A stretch of 64,000 nt of DNA from an uncultured Desulfobacter sp. (GCF_963664415.1 NZ_OY761441.1:124001-188000), one strand, 5' to 3'; counted from the stretch's first letter, positions 35,491-44,534 are shown. Notes: generated by a model from the letters alone, not told the origin. Translations and numbers: made by a program.

Positions 35491-36291
35491 TTAGTACAGT
35501 CCTCCCATGTTCACGGCAGTATGCACGGTGTCGGCAAAAAAAACGGCCCGGCCCAGAAGCTCACCGATCAGGATGACGGCCCACAACCAGGCCTGTGCTC
35601 CTTTCAGAAGCTTGATCAGGGCAAGGGGCAGAACAAGTCCGATGACGATCCTTGTCCAGTACAGGGGGGAGGCCAGCCAGAGCCCTGCCGTCTGCTTCAT
35701 GATTGTCCCGCCTGAAAGCCAGATGCAGGGCACCAGCAGATAAATGACCAGGGCCACGATCAGGCTGACGGTAAGAACCCTGGTGAGCATGGGACGTGAC
35801 GATTCCGGGACAAACATCAGTCCGGCACTGCTGCCCAGAAGCAGGGCGGTCAGAGAGAAAAAGATAAAGGGCAGGGCATTGTTGACAGCGGGAAAACTGA
35901 CCGGAGAATAGGTCATTCCCATGGCGATGAGGACCAGCAAACCGACAGCCGCTGTGGCCAGGGAAAACCAGGGGTTATTTTTTTTCCGCATGAGGACAAG
36001 GCCTGCGGCCACCATGGCAAGAAAAATTGTCGTGGTCAGGGCTTCACGGCTGAGCCATGCCCTTCCCAGATTGGTCAGGGCCCGGACCATGCCCGAAGGA
36101 TGGCCCAGGTGGAATACCGAAGCAGTGAGGCCGGCCAGAAGCACGAAGCCTGCGGCCAGCCACTCCGTCCGAATGCTGCGAAGGTCCGTATCCGGCCCGC
36201 CAACCTGCCGGAAAGCGGATAGTACCACAAGTCCTATGGCGGACTGGCTGAGTACGGTAAACAGAACCAGGGGCATTTCATAACTATTCAT
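35491..36291 (-). CDS. DmsC-like membrane anchor subunit
   Basis: 266 residues with eight hydrophobic segments, beginning MPLVLFTVLSQSAIGLVVL, and a characteristic FHLGHP motif near residue 62 and a following NLGRAWLSREAL stretch, both typical of DMSO reductase anchors. It holds the Fe-S and molybdenum subunits at the membrane and oxidises menaquinol without heme. Its start overlaps the end of the Fe-S subunit gene by eight bases. It belongs to an operon in the order chaperone, catalytic, Fe-S, anchor, exported protein. Confidence 0.85.
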   Translation of the reverse strand: MNSYEMPLVLFTVLSQSAIGLVVLSAFRQVGGPDTDLRSIRTEWLAAGFVLLAGLTASVFHLGHPSGMVRALTNLGRAWLSREALTTTIFLAMVAAGLVLMRKKNNPWFSLATAAVGLLVLIAMGMTYSPVSFPAVNNALPFIFFSLTALLLGSSAGLMFVPESSRPMLTRVLTVSLIVALVIYLLVPCIWLSGGTIMKQTAGLWLASPLYWTRIVIGLVLPLALIKLLKGAQAWLWAVILIGELLGRAVFFADTVHTAVNMGGLY

Positions 36292-36856
36292 GGGTTTTCC
36301 TCCTTACCACTTCAGGCAGTTTGGGCAGCCGGAACCGCACAGACGGATTCAGGGACGGCTGTTTGGGAAATCCGGGCGCATAGTGCACAAGGCCCGTGGT
36401 ATCTAAGGTAGAAAGTTCAATGACCTGGATGGCCTCCACCGGGCAGGAGAGCACGCACATGGGTTTTAATCCCGCATCAAGGCGCTGGTGGCAGAGGCTG
36501 CACTTTTCCGCCTTTTTAAGAACCGGGTTGAACCGGGGGGCCCCGTAGGGGCAGGAGCGTATGCAGTTGCCGCAACCGATGCACTTGTCCTGCTCGTGCA
36601 CGACAACACCGTCCTCCTCTCTTTTAAAGTACGCCTCAACTGGGCAGACATTGAGGCAGGCGGGATTTTCGCAATGGTTGCAGGCCAAAGAGTAAAAGGC
36701 CCTTTCCTTATGGGGATAGATTTCCTCTTTCAAGGGATAGACCTCCCGCCAGACCACGCCGTTTTCCTGGTGGTACTGATTTTTGCATGCCATGGCGCAG
36801 GTAAAGCAGCCGACACACCGGTCCGAATCCACTAAAAAGCCGAGTTGTTTTTTCAT
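36284..36856 (-). CDS. DmsB-like 4Fe-4S electron transfer subunit
   Basis: 190 residues with four cysteine clusters typical of the DmsB/NrfC family: CVGCFTCAMACK, CNHCENPACLNVCP, CIGCGNCIRSCPYGAP and CSLCHQRLDAGLKPMCVLSC. It passes electrons from the membrane anchor to the molybdopterin subunit. No twin-arginine leader of its own, so it is exported together with the catalytic subunit. AGGAGG lies upstream of the ATG, and its stop lies inside the anchor gene start. Confidence 0.9.
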   Translation of the reverse strand: MKKQLGFLVDSDRCVGCFTCAMACKNQYHQENGVVWREVYPLKEEIYPHKERAFYSLACNHCENPACLNVCPVEAYFKREEDGVVVHEQDKCIGCGNCIRSCPYGAPRFNPVLKKAEKCSLCHQRLDAGLKPMCVLSCPVEAIQVIELSTLDTTGLVHYAPGFPKQPSLNPSVRFRLPKLPEVVRRKTHE

Positions 36857-36868
36857 TTCATACCTCCT

Positions 36869-39142
36869 TTAGGCCTTAACAAGATCTGCGAATTGATCGT
36901 GGATGGCCACGCCCGGGGCACCGGCTTTATAGCCCCCCATGTCTGCAGAGGTATCATCCACCAGATTCTGGCAGTTGTAGGGAGTATTCTTGAACCAGGC
37001 TTCATACATGAGGATGGCGTCGGCTGGAACGTTGTCGGTCAAAGATGCGGTTATGGTGACCTCTCCGGTCTTGTTTTTCACCCGGACCCTGTCGCCTTCG
37101 GCAATGTTCCGGGCCCGGGCGGTTTCAGGGTGGATATAAACATAGGGCCTGGGATTGAACTCCTCCATCCAGTCCAGGTTGATGAACTGGGAGTGCAGGC
37201 CAAATTTGGTGTGGGGGGTTAAAAGGCGAAGCTTATCGTATGGTTTGCGGCCGGCCACATACTTGGGCAGCGCGTTGAAGCCGTGCTCGGCGCAGAGATC
37301 AGACTTGAACTCATATTTGCCCGACGGGGTGCCGAACTTGCCGTCACCCCAGGCCAGCAGGTTGGTTTTGGCTTTTTGGGGACCGTTTTTAAGCTCCTTC
37401 CAAGAGTTGATTCCGAACAGGTCGTACACCCCCTTGTTGAACTCCTTTGCCATCCAGTCCTTTGTATCAATGTCCGTGGGAAAGGTGCAGGAGCCGGGGG
37501 TAAGTTCATTCATCTTCTTGGACAGGGCCGCTGCAATTTCAATGTTGGACTTGGCCTCGTGAAGGGGTTTTACCGCCTGTTCATTCAGGGAAAGCCAGTA
37601 GTGCCAGTACCCTGCGTTGACGGTCCACTCTTCAAAAAGCGTGGTCACGGGCAGGACGATGTCGGCCTGTTCAACGGTGGGGTTGAAAAACTGGTCCACA
37701 ACCACCACAAGTTCCAGCTTTTTAAAGGCTTTTTCCATCAGGTTGCGGTCAAAATCCTGGTTCATTGGGTTCTTGCAGGAGACCCACAAGGCCCGTACCG
37801 GTGGATCCGTGGCATCCAGAATCTCCCGGGCGGTCTTATTGATGTTCAGCGTTCGGTTGGTGTAAGCGGGCCCCTCTGACTTTTTGGTAAAATCAAACTC
37901 GCCCTTGGCCGCCTTGCCCAGGTACCCTTTGGCCCCTTGGGGGGGCTGTTGGATCATGGCGTGGTAGTTAAAGCCCCAGGTCTGGAGATGTCCGTACCTT
38001 GCCCCACCGCCGATCTTGCCCACATTGCCAGTCATGGCCACCAGGGCGTCAATGGACCGTACCGAAGCCCCGCCGTTGACGTGCCGCTGCATGCCGTATC
38101 CGATCCAGATGGTGGCAGGATCGGCTGTGGCAAATTCCTCAGCCACCCGGGCAATGCGCCGGGCGGGAATCCCGGATTTTTCGGAAGCCCATTCCAGGGT
38201 CACCTCCTGTTTAAGGTAGTCGGCAAACTCTTTGAATCCGATTGAGTTTTCGGCTACCCAGTCCTGGTCCACCAGGCCTTTGTCCAGGATATGCCGGGCC
38301 ATGCCCAAGGCCAGGGCCCCGTCCTCGCCAGTGCTAAGCTGCCAGTACTCATCGGCCTTGGCTGCGGTCTGGGTGAGCACGGGATCAATGCATAGAATCT
38401 TGGCCCCGCGTTGCCGGGCCTCGTAGATGTACTTCATGGTATGGACCGAACACCAGGCCGGGTTTACGCCCCAGAGGATAACATACCGGGCGTCCACCAT
38501 ATCTTCGGGATCGTTGCACCACATGTTGCCCATGTCGTAGTTCTGGGCGTCAATGCCGGCGGGCCAGCAGGGGGTTCCCACCAGACGGGTGGTGTAGCCC
38601 AGGGAGGACATCAGTCCTTCCACCCCGTAGTTGGTGATACCGAAGTTGCCCGAGTATTTGGTCATGGCAAGCCCCAGCATGGACCCGTCTTTTTCGTTCA
38701 TCTCAAAGAACTTTTCACTGATCCGTGTCAGGGCGTCGTCCCAGGATACCCGCTTCCAGTTTCCCGTTCCCCTGCCCTGCTGGACCATGGGGTATTTTAT
38801 GCGGTCCGGAGAGTAGAGCCGTCTGATATATGAATTGCCCTTTACACAGAGCCCTCCTCGGGTAAAGGTGGACTCCTTGGCACCTTCCACGAATTTGGCC
38901 ACCCCGTCCTTGACATAGGTGACGATGCTGCAGGTGTCGTAGCAGTTCCTGGGGCAGGCGTTACGAAAGGTTTCATAACCGCCTTCATACACAATACCGG
39001 CTGCCTGCGCGTCCCTGGGGACCAAAAAGCTGCAGGGCATGGCAGATGCGACGCCGGCTGCCGTCAGCCACTTCATGAATCGCCTTCGCGTCATAGGGCA
39101 GTCCAGGGCCTTTTCAATCTCGTTTTTTTCCCATTGGCTCAT
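36869..39142 (-). CDS. Molybdopterin oxidoreductase catalytic subunit (DMSO reductase family)
   Basis: 757 residues. A twin-arginine leader (MTRRRFMKWLTAAGVASA) marks Tat export. The N-terminal 4Fe-4S site is CPRNCYDTC with a later Cys in GGLCVKG. The four MGD-binding domains follow, with GMQRHVNGG and NPMNQDFDRN as landmarks and a C-terminal molydopterin dinucleotide-binding barrel (VYIHPETARARNIAEGDRV). The Mo ligand is not certain: the GTPCWPAGIDAQ segment offers a Cys (as in polysulfide/thiosulfate reductases) or an Asp. Substrate could be DMSO, thiosulfate, polysulfide or an oxyanion. It is operonic with DmsB-, DmsC- and TorD-like genes. Confidence 0.88.
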   Translation of the reverse strand: MSQWEKNEIEKALDCPMTRRRFMKWLTAAGVASAMPCSFLVPRDAQAAGIVYEGGYETFRNACPRNCYDTCSIVTYVKDGVAKFVEGAKESTFTRGGLCVKGNSYIRRLYSPDRIKYPMVQQGRGTGNWKRVSWDDALTRISEKFFEMNEKDGSMLGLAMTKYSGNFGITNYGVEGLMSSLGYTTRLVGTPCWPAGIDAQNYDMGNMWCNDPEDMVDARYVILWGVNPAWCSVHTMKYIYEARQRGAKILCIDPVLTQTAAKADEYWQLSTGEDGALALGMARHILDKGLVDQDWVAENSIGFKEFADYLKQEVTLEWASEKSGIPARRIARVAEEFATADPATIWIGYGMQRHVNGGASVRSIDALVAMTGNVGKIGGGARYGHLQTWGFNYHAMIQQPPQGAKGYLGKAAKGEFDFTKKSEGPAYTNRTLNINKTAREILDATDPPVRALWVSCKNPMNQDFDRNLMEKAFKKLELVVVVDQFFNPTVEQADIVLPVTTLFEEWTVNAGYWHYWLSLNEQAVKPLHEAKSNIEIAAALSKKMNELTPGSCTFPTDIDTKDWMAKEFNKGVYDLFGINSWKELKNGPQKAKTNLLAWGDGKFGTPSGKYEFKSDLCAEHGFNALPKYVAGRKPYDKLRLLTPHTKFGLHSQFINLDWMEEFNPRPYVYIHPETARARNIAEGDRVRVKNKTGEVTITASLTDNVPADAILMYEAWFKNTPYNCQNLVDDTSADMGGYKAGAPGVAIHDQFADLVKA

Positions 39143-39155
39143 TGGTTTTTCCCTC

Positions 39156-39695
39156 CTATTTTATGTCCTGGTGGGCAAGCCATGCTTCCAGGTGATCCAG
39201 TGCCAGGTCCACGGCCGGGTGGTTGGCCTCGGCCCTGCGTACTCTGTTTATAAATTGCGGCAGCCAGCCCCCCAGATGTTCGTGGAGAAAATAATCCCAC
39301 AGGGCACGGGGCTCCTCTTCGTCCAGGTCTTCGGCCCGTGCTGACAGGCCCAAGGCGGCATCCAGCTCCACGCCAAGATGATCATCGGGCAAACGCCCCT
39401 GCAGGGGTGATTCAAGACCGGCCATTTCGTAAATTCGCCGGACTTTGAGCGTTATGTCGTCCATGAGCCGGGGATCGGTCGACAGATAGATTGAGGCGTA
39501 GGGTGGCGCCTGAAGTGCCATGGGGCCGACAAAGAGACGGTTGAAGGCAAATTCAGCCTCATCCCAGTCTGTTTCGCCCCATACCTGCCCAGCCCAATCG
39601 GCCAGGGCAGTGCAGGCTAAAGATAGATCCTTTCCGGACCGGGCCATAAAAAAATCCCGAAGCCGGGCCAGTCTTTTTCGCTGTTCCGGGGCCAT
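39156..39695 (-). CDS. TorD/DmsD-family molybdoenzyme chaperone
   Basis: 179 residues from ATG 39695, which has GGGAGG seven bases upstream; a longer frame to 39815 lacks such a site. All-helical, with the family motifs EFAFNRLFVGPMALQAPPYA, then YLSTDPRLM, and DHLGVELDAAL followed by FLHEHLGGWLPQF. Such chaperones bind the Tat leader and apo-enzyme until the molybdenum cofactor is loaded. It is the first gene of the operon, with 13 bases between it and the catalytic subunit. Confidence 0.88.
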   Translation of the reverse strand: MAPEQRKRLARLRDFFMARSGKDLSLACTALADWAGQVWGETDWDEAEFAFNRLFVGPMALQAPPYASIYLSTDPRLMDDITLKVRRIYEMAGLESPLQGRLPDDHLGVELDAALGLSARAEDLDEEEPRALWDYFLHEHLGGWLPQFINRVRRAEANHPAVDLALDHLEAWLAHQDIK

Positions 39696-39847
39696 TATCG
39701 CCTCCCTGTTCAATGTTTGATCAGTATGGATTAAGTATAGAGAAGGGAAGCCCGTCTTACAAGAGGAAAAAAAACAGGTAATTAAGAGGTCGTTTATAGT
39801 TGGCAACTGTGCCATGGGAATTCAGGACGAAGACTGCAAGGACTGAT

Positions 39848-39940
39848 TCAGGAGGGTGTCAGATTGATCTTGCGGTTGAGCAGCCCGAGTTTGCCGCGGA
39901 TATTGCGTTTGTGGGTCTGGATAGTGGCACAGGGCTCGTA
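39848..39940 (-). pseudogene. Remnant of a LuxR-type helix-turn-helix
   Basis: Minus-strand codons give ATIQTHKRNIRGKLGLLNRK and then INLTPS before the stop at 39848. This is the recognition helix and end of a LuxR/FixJ DNA-binding domain (compare TVKTHRRNIRRKLGL in intact members). Nothing upstream continues the gene. The rest of 39696-40040 shows no other feature. Confidence 0.6.
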
Positions 39941-40040
39941 TCATTCTGAACCGCAGAAAATCCTCAATATATCGTGGATTTTCAATTTTAATAAGCACAC
40001 AACCTATGATGTGCTGGATAGTACGAGCCCAGTACCATGC

Positions 40041-40919
40041 TTAATAGCCCGGAGGTAAATGCTTAAACAGACGATGTTGATTGCCGGTCTCATCAATATA
40101 TTTTCCTGTGTCACCTTGCTGGGCAGCATCAATATCGGCAACCGGCAGCCGGACAACCTGAACAGTGAAAAGATCCTTGCCTTCATGGCGATACAGGGTC
40201 CTGCGGAATGTTTCATAGTAGGGTGTTACGGCAAGGGATCCACCATAAAAACCTGTATTGCAGATGACCACATTGCAAAAAATCGTCTTTGATAGTGAAT
40301 CAGCCAAGTGATAAAATGAATCAACATCACGATTATAAGCCAGGACAAAAAGGTGGTGAATTTTTCCCCGGTAAACCATATATCGTTCCACGTCCATAAA
40401 ATCATAACAGATGCAGACACCAATGCGACCGAATCGACCTGCGTCAAACAACCAGATGGTTTGATCGGCTTTGAAAGCAAACCCAGAATCCCCGATACCA
40501 GTTTCTTCGCCAGGGGCAATATAAGTTTTCCCGAAATAAAATGTACTGCATCGTTCACTGGACTGTTTTTCCGGCCATCTCTGGGGAACGATGACCAGGG
40601 CTTGATTTCTTACGATGCTGTTTGCATGATCCATGGTATAATCCATACCGGCTATAACGATAGAGCCTATTTTTCTGCACAGTGCCAGCAATCGGCTTCG
40701 AAAGCAAAGCGGCACAGCCAGTTCTGGAAGAATGATAAATTGCGGTGGTACATCCATTTCAGAAAGAATATGGAATCCATGTCTGATTTCTCTCCAGGCA
40801 TGGTCCGACTCAGCAGGCGTCATTTTTGGATGATTCTGCCATGCAATTTCGGCATTGGTGGTTGTTTGAATCAGACCGAGCTGCAGATAATCAGTCAGTG
40901 ACTTTTCCGTTTCGGGCAT
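40041..40919 (-). CDS. Nitrilase-family carbon-nitrogen hydrolase coupled to an RT-like gene
   Basis: 292 residues from ATG 40919; its GGAG site overlaps the stop of the preceding gene. An in-frame TTG at 40931 is the alternative. The nitrilase alpha-beta-beta-alpha fold is complete with the catalytic triad: Glu66 in FIILPELAVP, Lys131 in FYFGKTYIAPGEE and Cys171 in IGVCICYDFMD. Such enzymes cleave amides or nitriles. Defence reverse transcriptases of DRT type 1 carry a nitrilase-like domain fused at the C-terminus; here it is a separate protein with intact chemistry. Substrate unknown. It has no biosynthetic neighbours. Confidence 0.85.
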   Translation of the reverse strand: MPETEKSLTDYLQLGLIQTTTNAEIAWQNHPKMTPAESDHAWREIRHGFHILSEMDVPPQFIILPELAVPLCFRSRLLALCRKIGSIVIAGMDYTMDHANSIVRNQALVIVPQRWPEKQSSERCSTFYFGKTYIAPGEETGIGDSGFAFKADQTIWLFDAGRFGRIGVCICYDFMDVERYMVYRGKIHHLFVLAYNRDVDSFYHLADSLSKTIFCNVVICNTGFYGGSLAVTPYYETFRRTLYRHEGKDLFTVQVVRLPVADIDAAQQGDTGKYIDETGNQHRLFKHLPPGY

Positions 40920-40920
40920 A

Positions 40921-43900
40921 TTATTCTCCAATATCAGTTATCCAGTCCGCTCGTGTAAAGTGCTCCAGTTGAACAGGTACAATTTGCCTTGGGATACTAC
41001 GTTGAAGGGTTAGTTGATATTTTTCCAACATCTGTCTGGCTTTTTGGATATAGGATTGGAACATGTTTAAATTCATGATTTGCGGCGGATAACGGACCGT
41101 ATCGTCATCATCTCCTGCTGACACAGAAGGCTCAGTCAATGCTGTCTCCAGTTGACTGGGAAGCAAACAGGCCTCAAGGATCCCATGGGTCCAGGATGAA
41201 AATGGGATGTTTCGCATTCTGGTTCGCACCAAAGGAAAGTACTGCCATTCATGCCCGTGTACATTCCATGCTGCCGGCCAGTCAAATGAATGGCTTACCA
41301 GTCCCAGCAATAACATACCAAGGCCCCGGATCATGGCAATCTCAGGGGTGGTTTTGGCAATCGATGACAGATTAAATCTGTAACGATAGTCGTCAACCCT
41401 ATCTGTTGCCCTTAATTGCAGGAGAAACGGCTCCTCACTTATCTGGTCTCGCCAGTGTTCCCAAGTCAAAACGGTATTCCTTTCTTTTGTCCATTTTTCT
41501 GGAACAAGAATATTCAGAGGGTGCAGGGGATAGTCTCCGTTTCCATCGCCCTGAACAAAGGTTTTCACTTTTCCCGCTATTTGATCAGCAAGTTCAAGAG
41601 CCGTCCATTCGGTGACCCGTGGATCATAAACGTTTTCCTTGTATTTCTTACGAATCCACCAAACCCACTTTTCAAGGGGTATCCATGGTTTATCACTGTT
41701 TTTTTGCATAATCCTGAATATTTTTTCTTCACCTGGGGTGATTACCGAACCCCGTTTGTCTTTATATTGAACAGGGTCAGTCCCCTGAAGCAGTTCATAC
41801 AACCATCCGGCACGCTCTTCTTTTGTGAAGACTTCCTTCTCCAGGCATGCATCAATTATTGTTTCTGTTTTGACTTCTCGCGTTACATTATGGGGGTAAC
41901 GAAATAACAGGGGGCAAGTGCAGGGCTCATTGACCCCGAGTTTACAGACCGCAGCTTTCCATATTGGCCCCGGGCTTGTTTTAATGAGGGAATTGAGCCT
42001 TGTTTCGGCCCACCATGCCCATGCTGAAAGAGGGATTAATGTCTTTGCCGCCCATTTTTCCGGTGACACGGACCAGTCAATAGCTTTGCAGTTTGCTGCA
42101 AGACGTTGCATTAAGCGGAAATCACTGTCAGTTATCAGTTCGTTCTCCACTTCCTGAAGATACAAAAGAGCACTACCAAAACCGCACTGCATCAAGTTCA
42201 AGGAATTGCGTTCATACCATGTGGGCTCTACATCTTCCGGCAAGGTGACCGGTTGTCTTAACAGTGTTTGCAAATAGGAATATGCTGCCTGACGCCGATA
42301 GATTAAATGATCTTTATGAGACATGTTGACAGCACACTGGACAGCCTGATTGGCCATAAGGCGACAGATGATAGCCCTTATGTGGCCAGCCCATACTGGG
42401 TCGTGTTTAGATACTTGCTCAAGTTCTTTATGAATTAATGTCAGGTCGGTATGTCCGGAAAACCGACAATATTCCAGCAGGTAAACCCAGAGGTTAAGTT
42501 TCTCTCGATGATTGCGAAGCGCTTTCAACAGTATCAGAAAGATGTGCATCTGACTTTTGTGTTGCTTATTGGTATTTGCGGATAAAAGCTGTTGATGTCT
42601 TTTTTCCAGGCGTTCAATTTCTTGCTGTAACTCCTGGATGCGTTTACGTGTTGCAACTGCGTCATTTGTTTTCTGACGAAGCCCCTGTAAACGGTTACAA
42701 AGATCAGTCTCATGCTTCTTTGTTTCAAAAATACTACGTTCAATCAGGCACAGGTTCGCCTGGTTTCCTAAGACTTCCTGGGGCAAAGACCATGCAAGTT
42801 TGCGGGCAATGCTGTCTATCTGAAAATCATAACTGCCGACAGTGCCTGATTCTCGGCCAAGCAACAGGTTTTCCATTTCACGAATGTACAATATCTTTTC
42901 TCGTTGCTGCAAAAGATCAAAATTCAGATCCTTTATACTGGTTACCATCCTCAGGCTCCTGATTAGTTCTGGGAGCGGATTGGTATTGTCCAGGAGCGCA
43001 TCTTGAATCGCCTGGTGCCTGGATTCCTCATTCAGAATTCCAGATTGATTTGTTTGTCGCTGGGAAATTCGATATTGAGAAAGGGATTGCGGCTCAATGG
43101 ATTTCCAATCCAGTGTGGTTCCGCAGCCATACTTATCTAAGAGCGTCTGGTATTCTTCCATCCAGTCAACCAAACTTGAAAAATCGCGGGAAAGAAAACA
43201 ATGTTCAGAACCAAAACGAAAGTGAGCGATATTTTTTTTTCGGAGATCATCAGCCGAAACAGACCCGGGAACAATCCAACGTTCTGCTATATCCCGTTCC
43301 ACCGCCATGAGCGCGACATTTTGTAAGAAATCTGCAACTGCCAGACCCGCAGGCATAGTGGTTAGGGCACATTTTTTCGAGTCAGAGATACTTCCCGCCG
43401 GCGGATTGGTCCAGTATTTCGGATCAATTCTGAACTGTAGAAGCTGGGAAGCGAGTTGATGAATCTGGGGTTGAAATTCGGGTGAAAAGGCAGAAAGATT
43501 GTCAGCCACAGTAGCAAGACTTCCTCCGGACGAGCAGTTGTTAAAGGAAAGCTTTGCCATGTACACTTTGTTATTTTTTACTGTGGGCCAGTACTTTTCC
43601 TGCAGGTAAGGAAGTCGCTGATTGCCTACAATATAACGCTCCTGTTCAAGCACGTTACGTTCAGGTTCTTCTAAGTTTTCAGGCTGTAACAATCCGGCCA
43701 TTGCTCTAGCAGTAAGAAAAATATGGCGCTGATACAGCGACCAGGCTGTCATAGAATTTCGATAGAGGCGTCCACTGGAGTGTCTGTAGCCACCGTTTCT
43801 AATGACAACTGTGTCATTTTTTTTCTCACTCCAGGTGGATCTATGGAGGCGACCGCCATAGCTCCATGGAGGCATCCGACAGTCCAGGCGAGGACCGATA

Positions 43901-44220
43901 ACGTTCAAGAAGGCAATCCAGGCCACCTGATCGCGAACAGAAATATCATAAATGAACCGTGTCTGCTTACCATTTTTGATAGTATGGGAAGGCTGCGGAA
44001 GGGGGCGAACAGCATCTGTCCTGTATGTTAATTCTTTGAATTTATAGGCAATTACATCTAATTCTTCCTGGAGATTCGCTTCAAAACAGGAAAGTCGGTA
44101 ATCATCAATCCAAGTATGAACTGATCGTGTATAACGCTGATATTTCAACCATGCCCAGTACAGATTTTGAGGACAGGTCAATAAGGTTGTCAGGGAATAG
44201 CAGGTATTTGATGCCGTCAT
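40921..44220 (-). CDS. DRT/UG-type reverse-transcriptase-like protein with degenerate catalytic motifs
   Basis: 1099 residues. Residues 15-125 match the N-terminal RT motifs (NLYWAWLKYQR, SVRDQVAWIAFLNVIGPRLD, CRMPPWSYGGRLHRSTW). Motif A should be YxAKLDF-x-x-x-Y but reads YMAKLSFNNCSSGG, with Ser225 for Asp. Motif B is recognisable (TMPAGLAVADFLQNVAL). Motif C, normally RYVDDH, reads RFGSEHCFLS with FGSE at 336-339. The thumb-like DWMEEYQTLLDKYG follows. Residues 430-1099 are helical and Trp-rich, with a coiled coil near 520-550 (RIQELQQEIERLEKRHQQLL). Polymerase activity is not expected. It is coupled to a nitrilase gene downstream; antiphage defence is inferred from family kinship. Confidence 0.8.
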   Translation of the reverse strand: MTASNTCYSLTTLLTCPQNLYWAWLKYQRYTRSVHTWIDDYRLSCFEANLQEELDVIAYKFKELTYRTDAVRPLPQPSHTIKNGKQTRFIYDISVRDQVAWIAFLNVIGPRLDCRMPPWSYGGRLHRSTWSEKKNDTVVIRNGGYRHSSGRLYRNSMTAWSLYQRHIFLTARAMAGLLQPENLEEPERNVLEQERYIVGNQRLPYLQEKYWPTVKNNKVYMAKLSFNNCSSGGSLATVADNLSAFSPEFQPQIHQLASQLLQFRIDPKYWTNPPAGSISDSKKCALTTMPAGLAVADFLQNVALMAVERDIAERWIVPGSVSADDLRKKNIAHFRFGSEHCFLSRDFSSLVDWMEEYQTLLDKYGCGTTLDWKSIEPQSLSQYRISQRQTNQSGILNEESRHQAIQDALLDNTNPLPELIRSLRMVTSIKDLNFDLLQQREKILYIREMENLLLGRESGTVGSYDFQIDSIARKLAWSLPQEVLGNQANLCLIERSIFETKKHETDLCNRLQGLRQKTNDAVATRKRIQELQQEIERLEKRHQQLLSANTNKQHKSQMHIFLILLKALRNHREKLNLWVYLLEYCRFSGHTDLTLIHKELEQVSKHDPVWAGHIRAIICRLMANQAVQCAVNMSHKDHLIYRRQAAYSYLQTLLRQPVTLPEDVEPTWYERNSLNLMQCGFGSALLYLQEVENELITDSDFRLMQRLAANCKAIDWSVSPEKWAAKTLIPLSAWAWWAETRLNSLIKTSPGPIWKAAVCKLGVNEPCTCPLLFRYPHNVTREVKTETIIDACLEKEVFTKEERAGWLYELLQGTDPVQYKDKRGSVITPGEEKIFRIMQKNSDKPWIPLEKWVWWIRKKYKENVYDPRVTEWTALELADQIAGKVKTFVQGDGNGDYPLHPLNILVPEKWTKERNTVLTWEHWRDQISEEPFLLQLRATDRVDDYRYRFNLSSIAKTTPEIAMIRGLGMLLLGLVSHSFDWPAAWNVHGHEWQYFPLVRTRMRNIPFSSWTHGILEACLLPSQLETALTEPSVSAGDDDDTVRYPPQIMNLNMFQSYIQKARQMLEKYQLTLQRSIPRQIVPVQLEHFTRADWITDIGE

Positions 44221-44318
44221 AGGATTACCTCATTTTTGATACGATTTGGATCCGGATGAGCCAGCGCATTTTTCGGGTTTAGTTATGCATAGGGCCATGC
44301 CTTGTGATGCTTGTTTTC

Positions 44319-44534
44319 TCACAACTCGATACGCTCTACATTGGTTCCCACAAGAAAGTTCTTTATCCCGCCTCCCACCCTGATCAGGTGGGTACTAACC
44401 AGTAGGTTTTTAGATAGAGAGTTTGCAAAAACCATTTTAATGGAATAGGTGGAATCCGTTGTCTGGCCGGTAAACATATATCCCAGTGCAGCCAAAGACT
44501 GGACAGGTAAACCCAGGCTTATTCCCATAAGCAA
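44319..44534 (-). CDS. Possible small exported protein upstream of the RT-like gene
   Basis: At least 71 codons to the stop at 44319. The frame is open further upstream and reads FIKTFIFSLILLMGISLGLP, then VQSLA, a convincing signal peptide, but no clear start codon in that frame: ATG 44534 falls within the hydrophobic core and the ATG near 44581 is out of frame. The mature part is about 50 residues, beta-like (YSIKMVFANSLSKNLLVSTH). It is either a gene with an unusual start or a frameshifted remnant. It lies 98 bases before the RT-like gene on the same strand. Confidence 0.3.
   Translation of the reverse strand: MLMGISLGLPVQSLAALGYMFTGQTTDSTYSIKMVFANSLSKNLLVSTHLIRVGGGIKNFLVGTNVERIEL

Noticed and set aside
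41416..41907. 163-codon plus-strand frame opposite the RT-like gene
   Set aside because: Antisense shadow without ribosome site or family resemblance; the minus strand is continuous across it.
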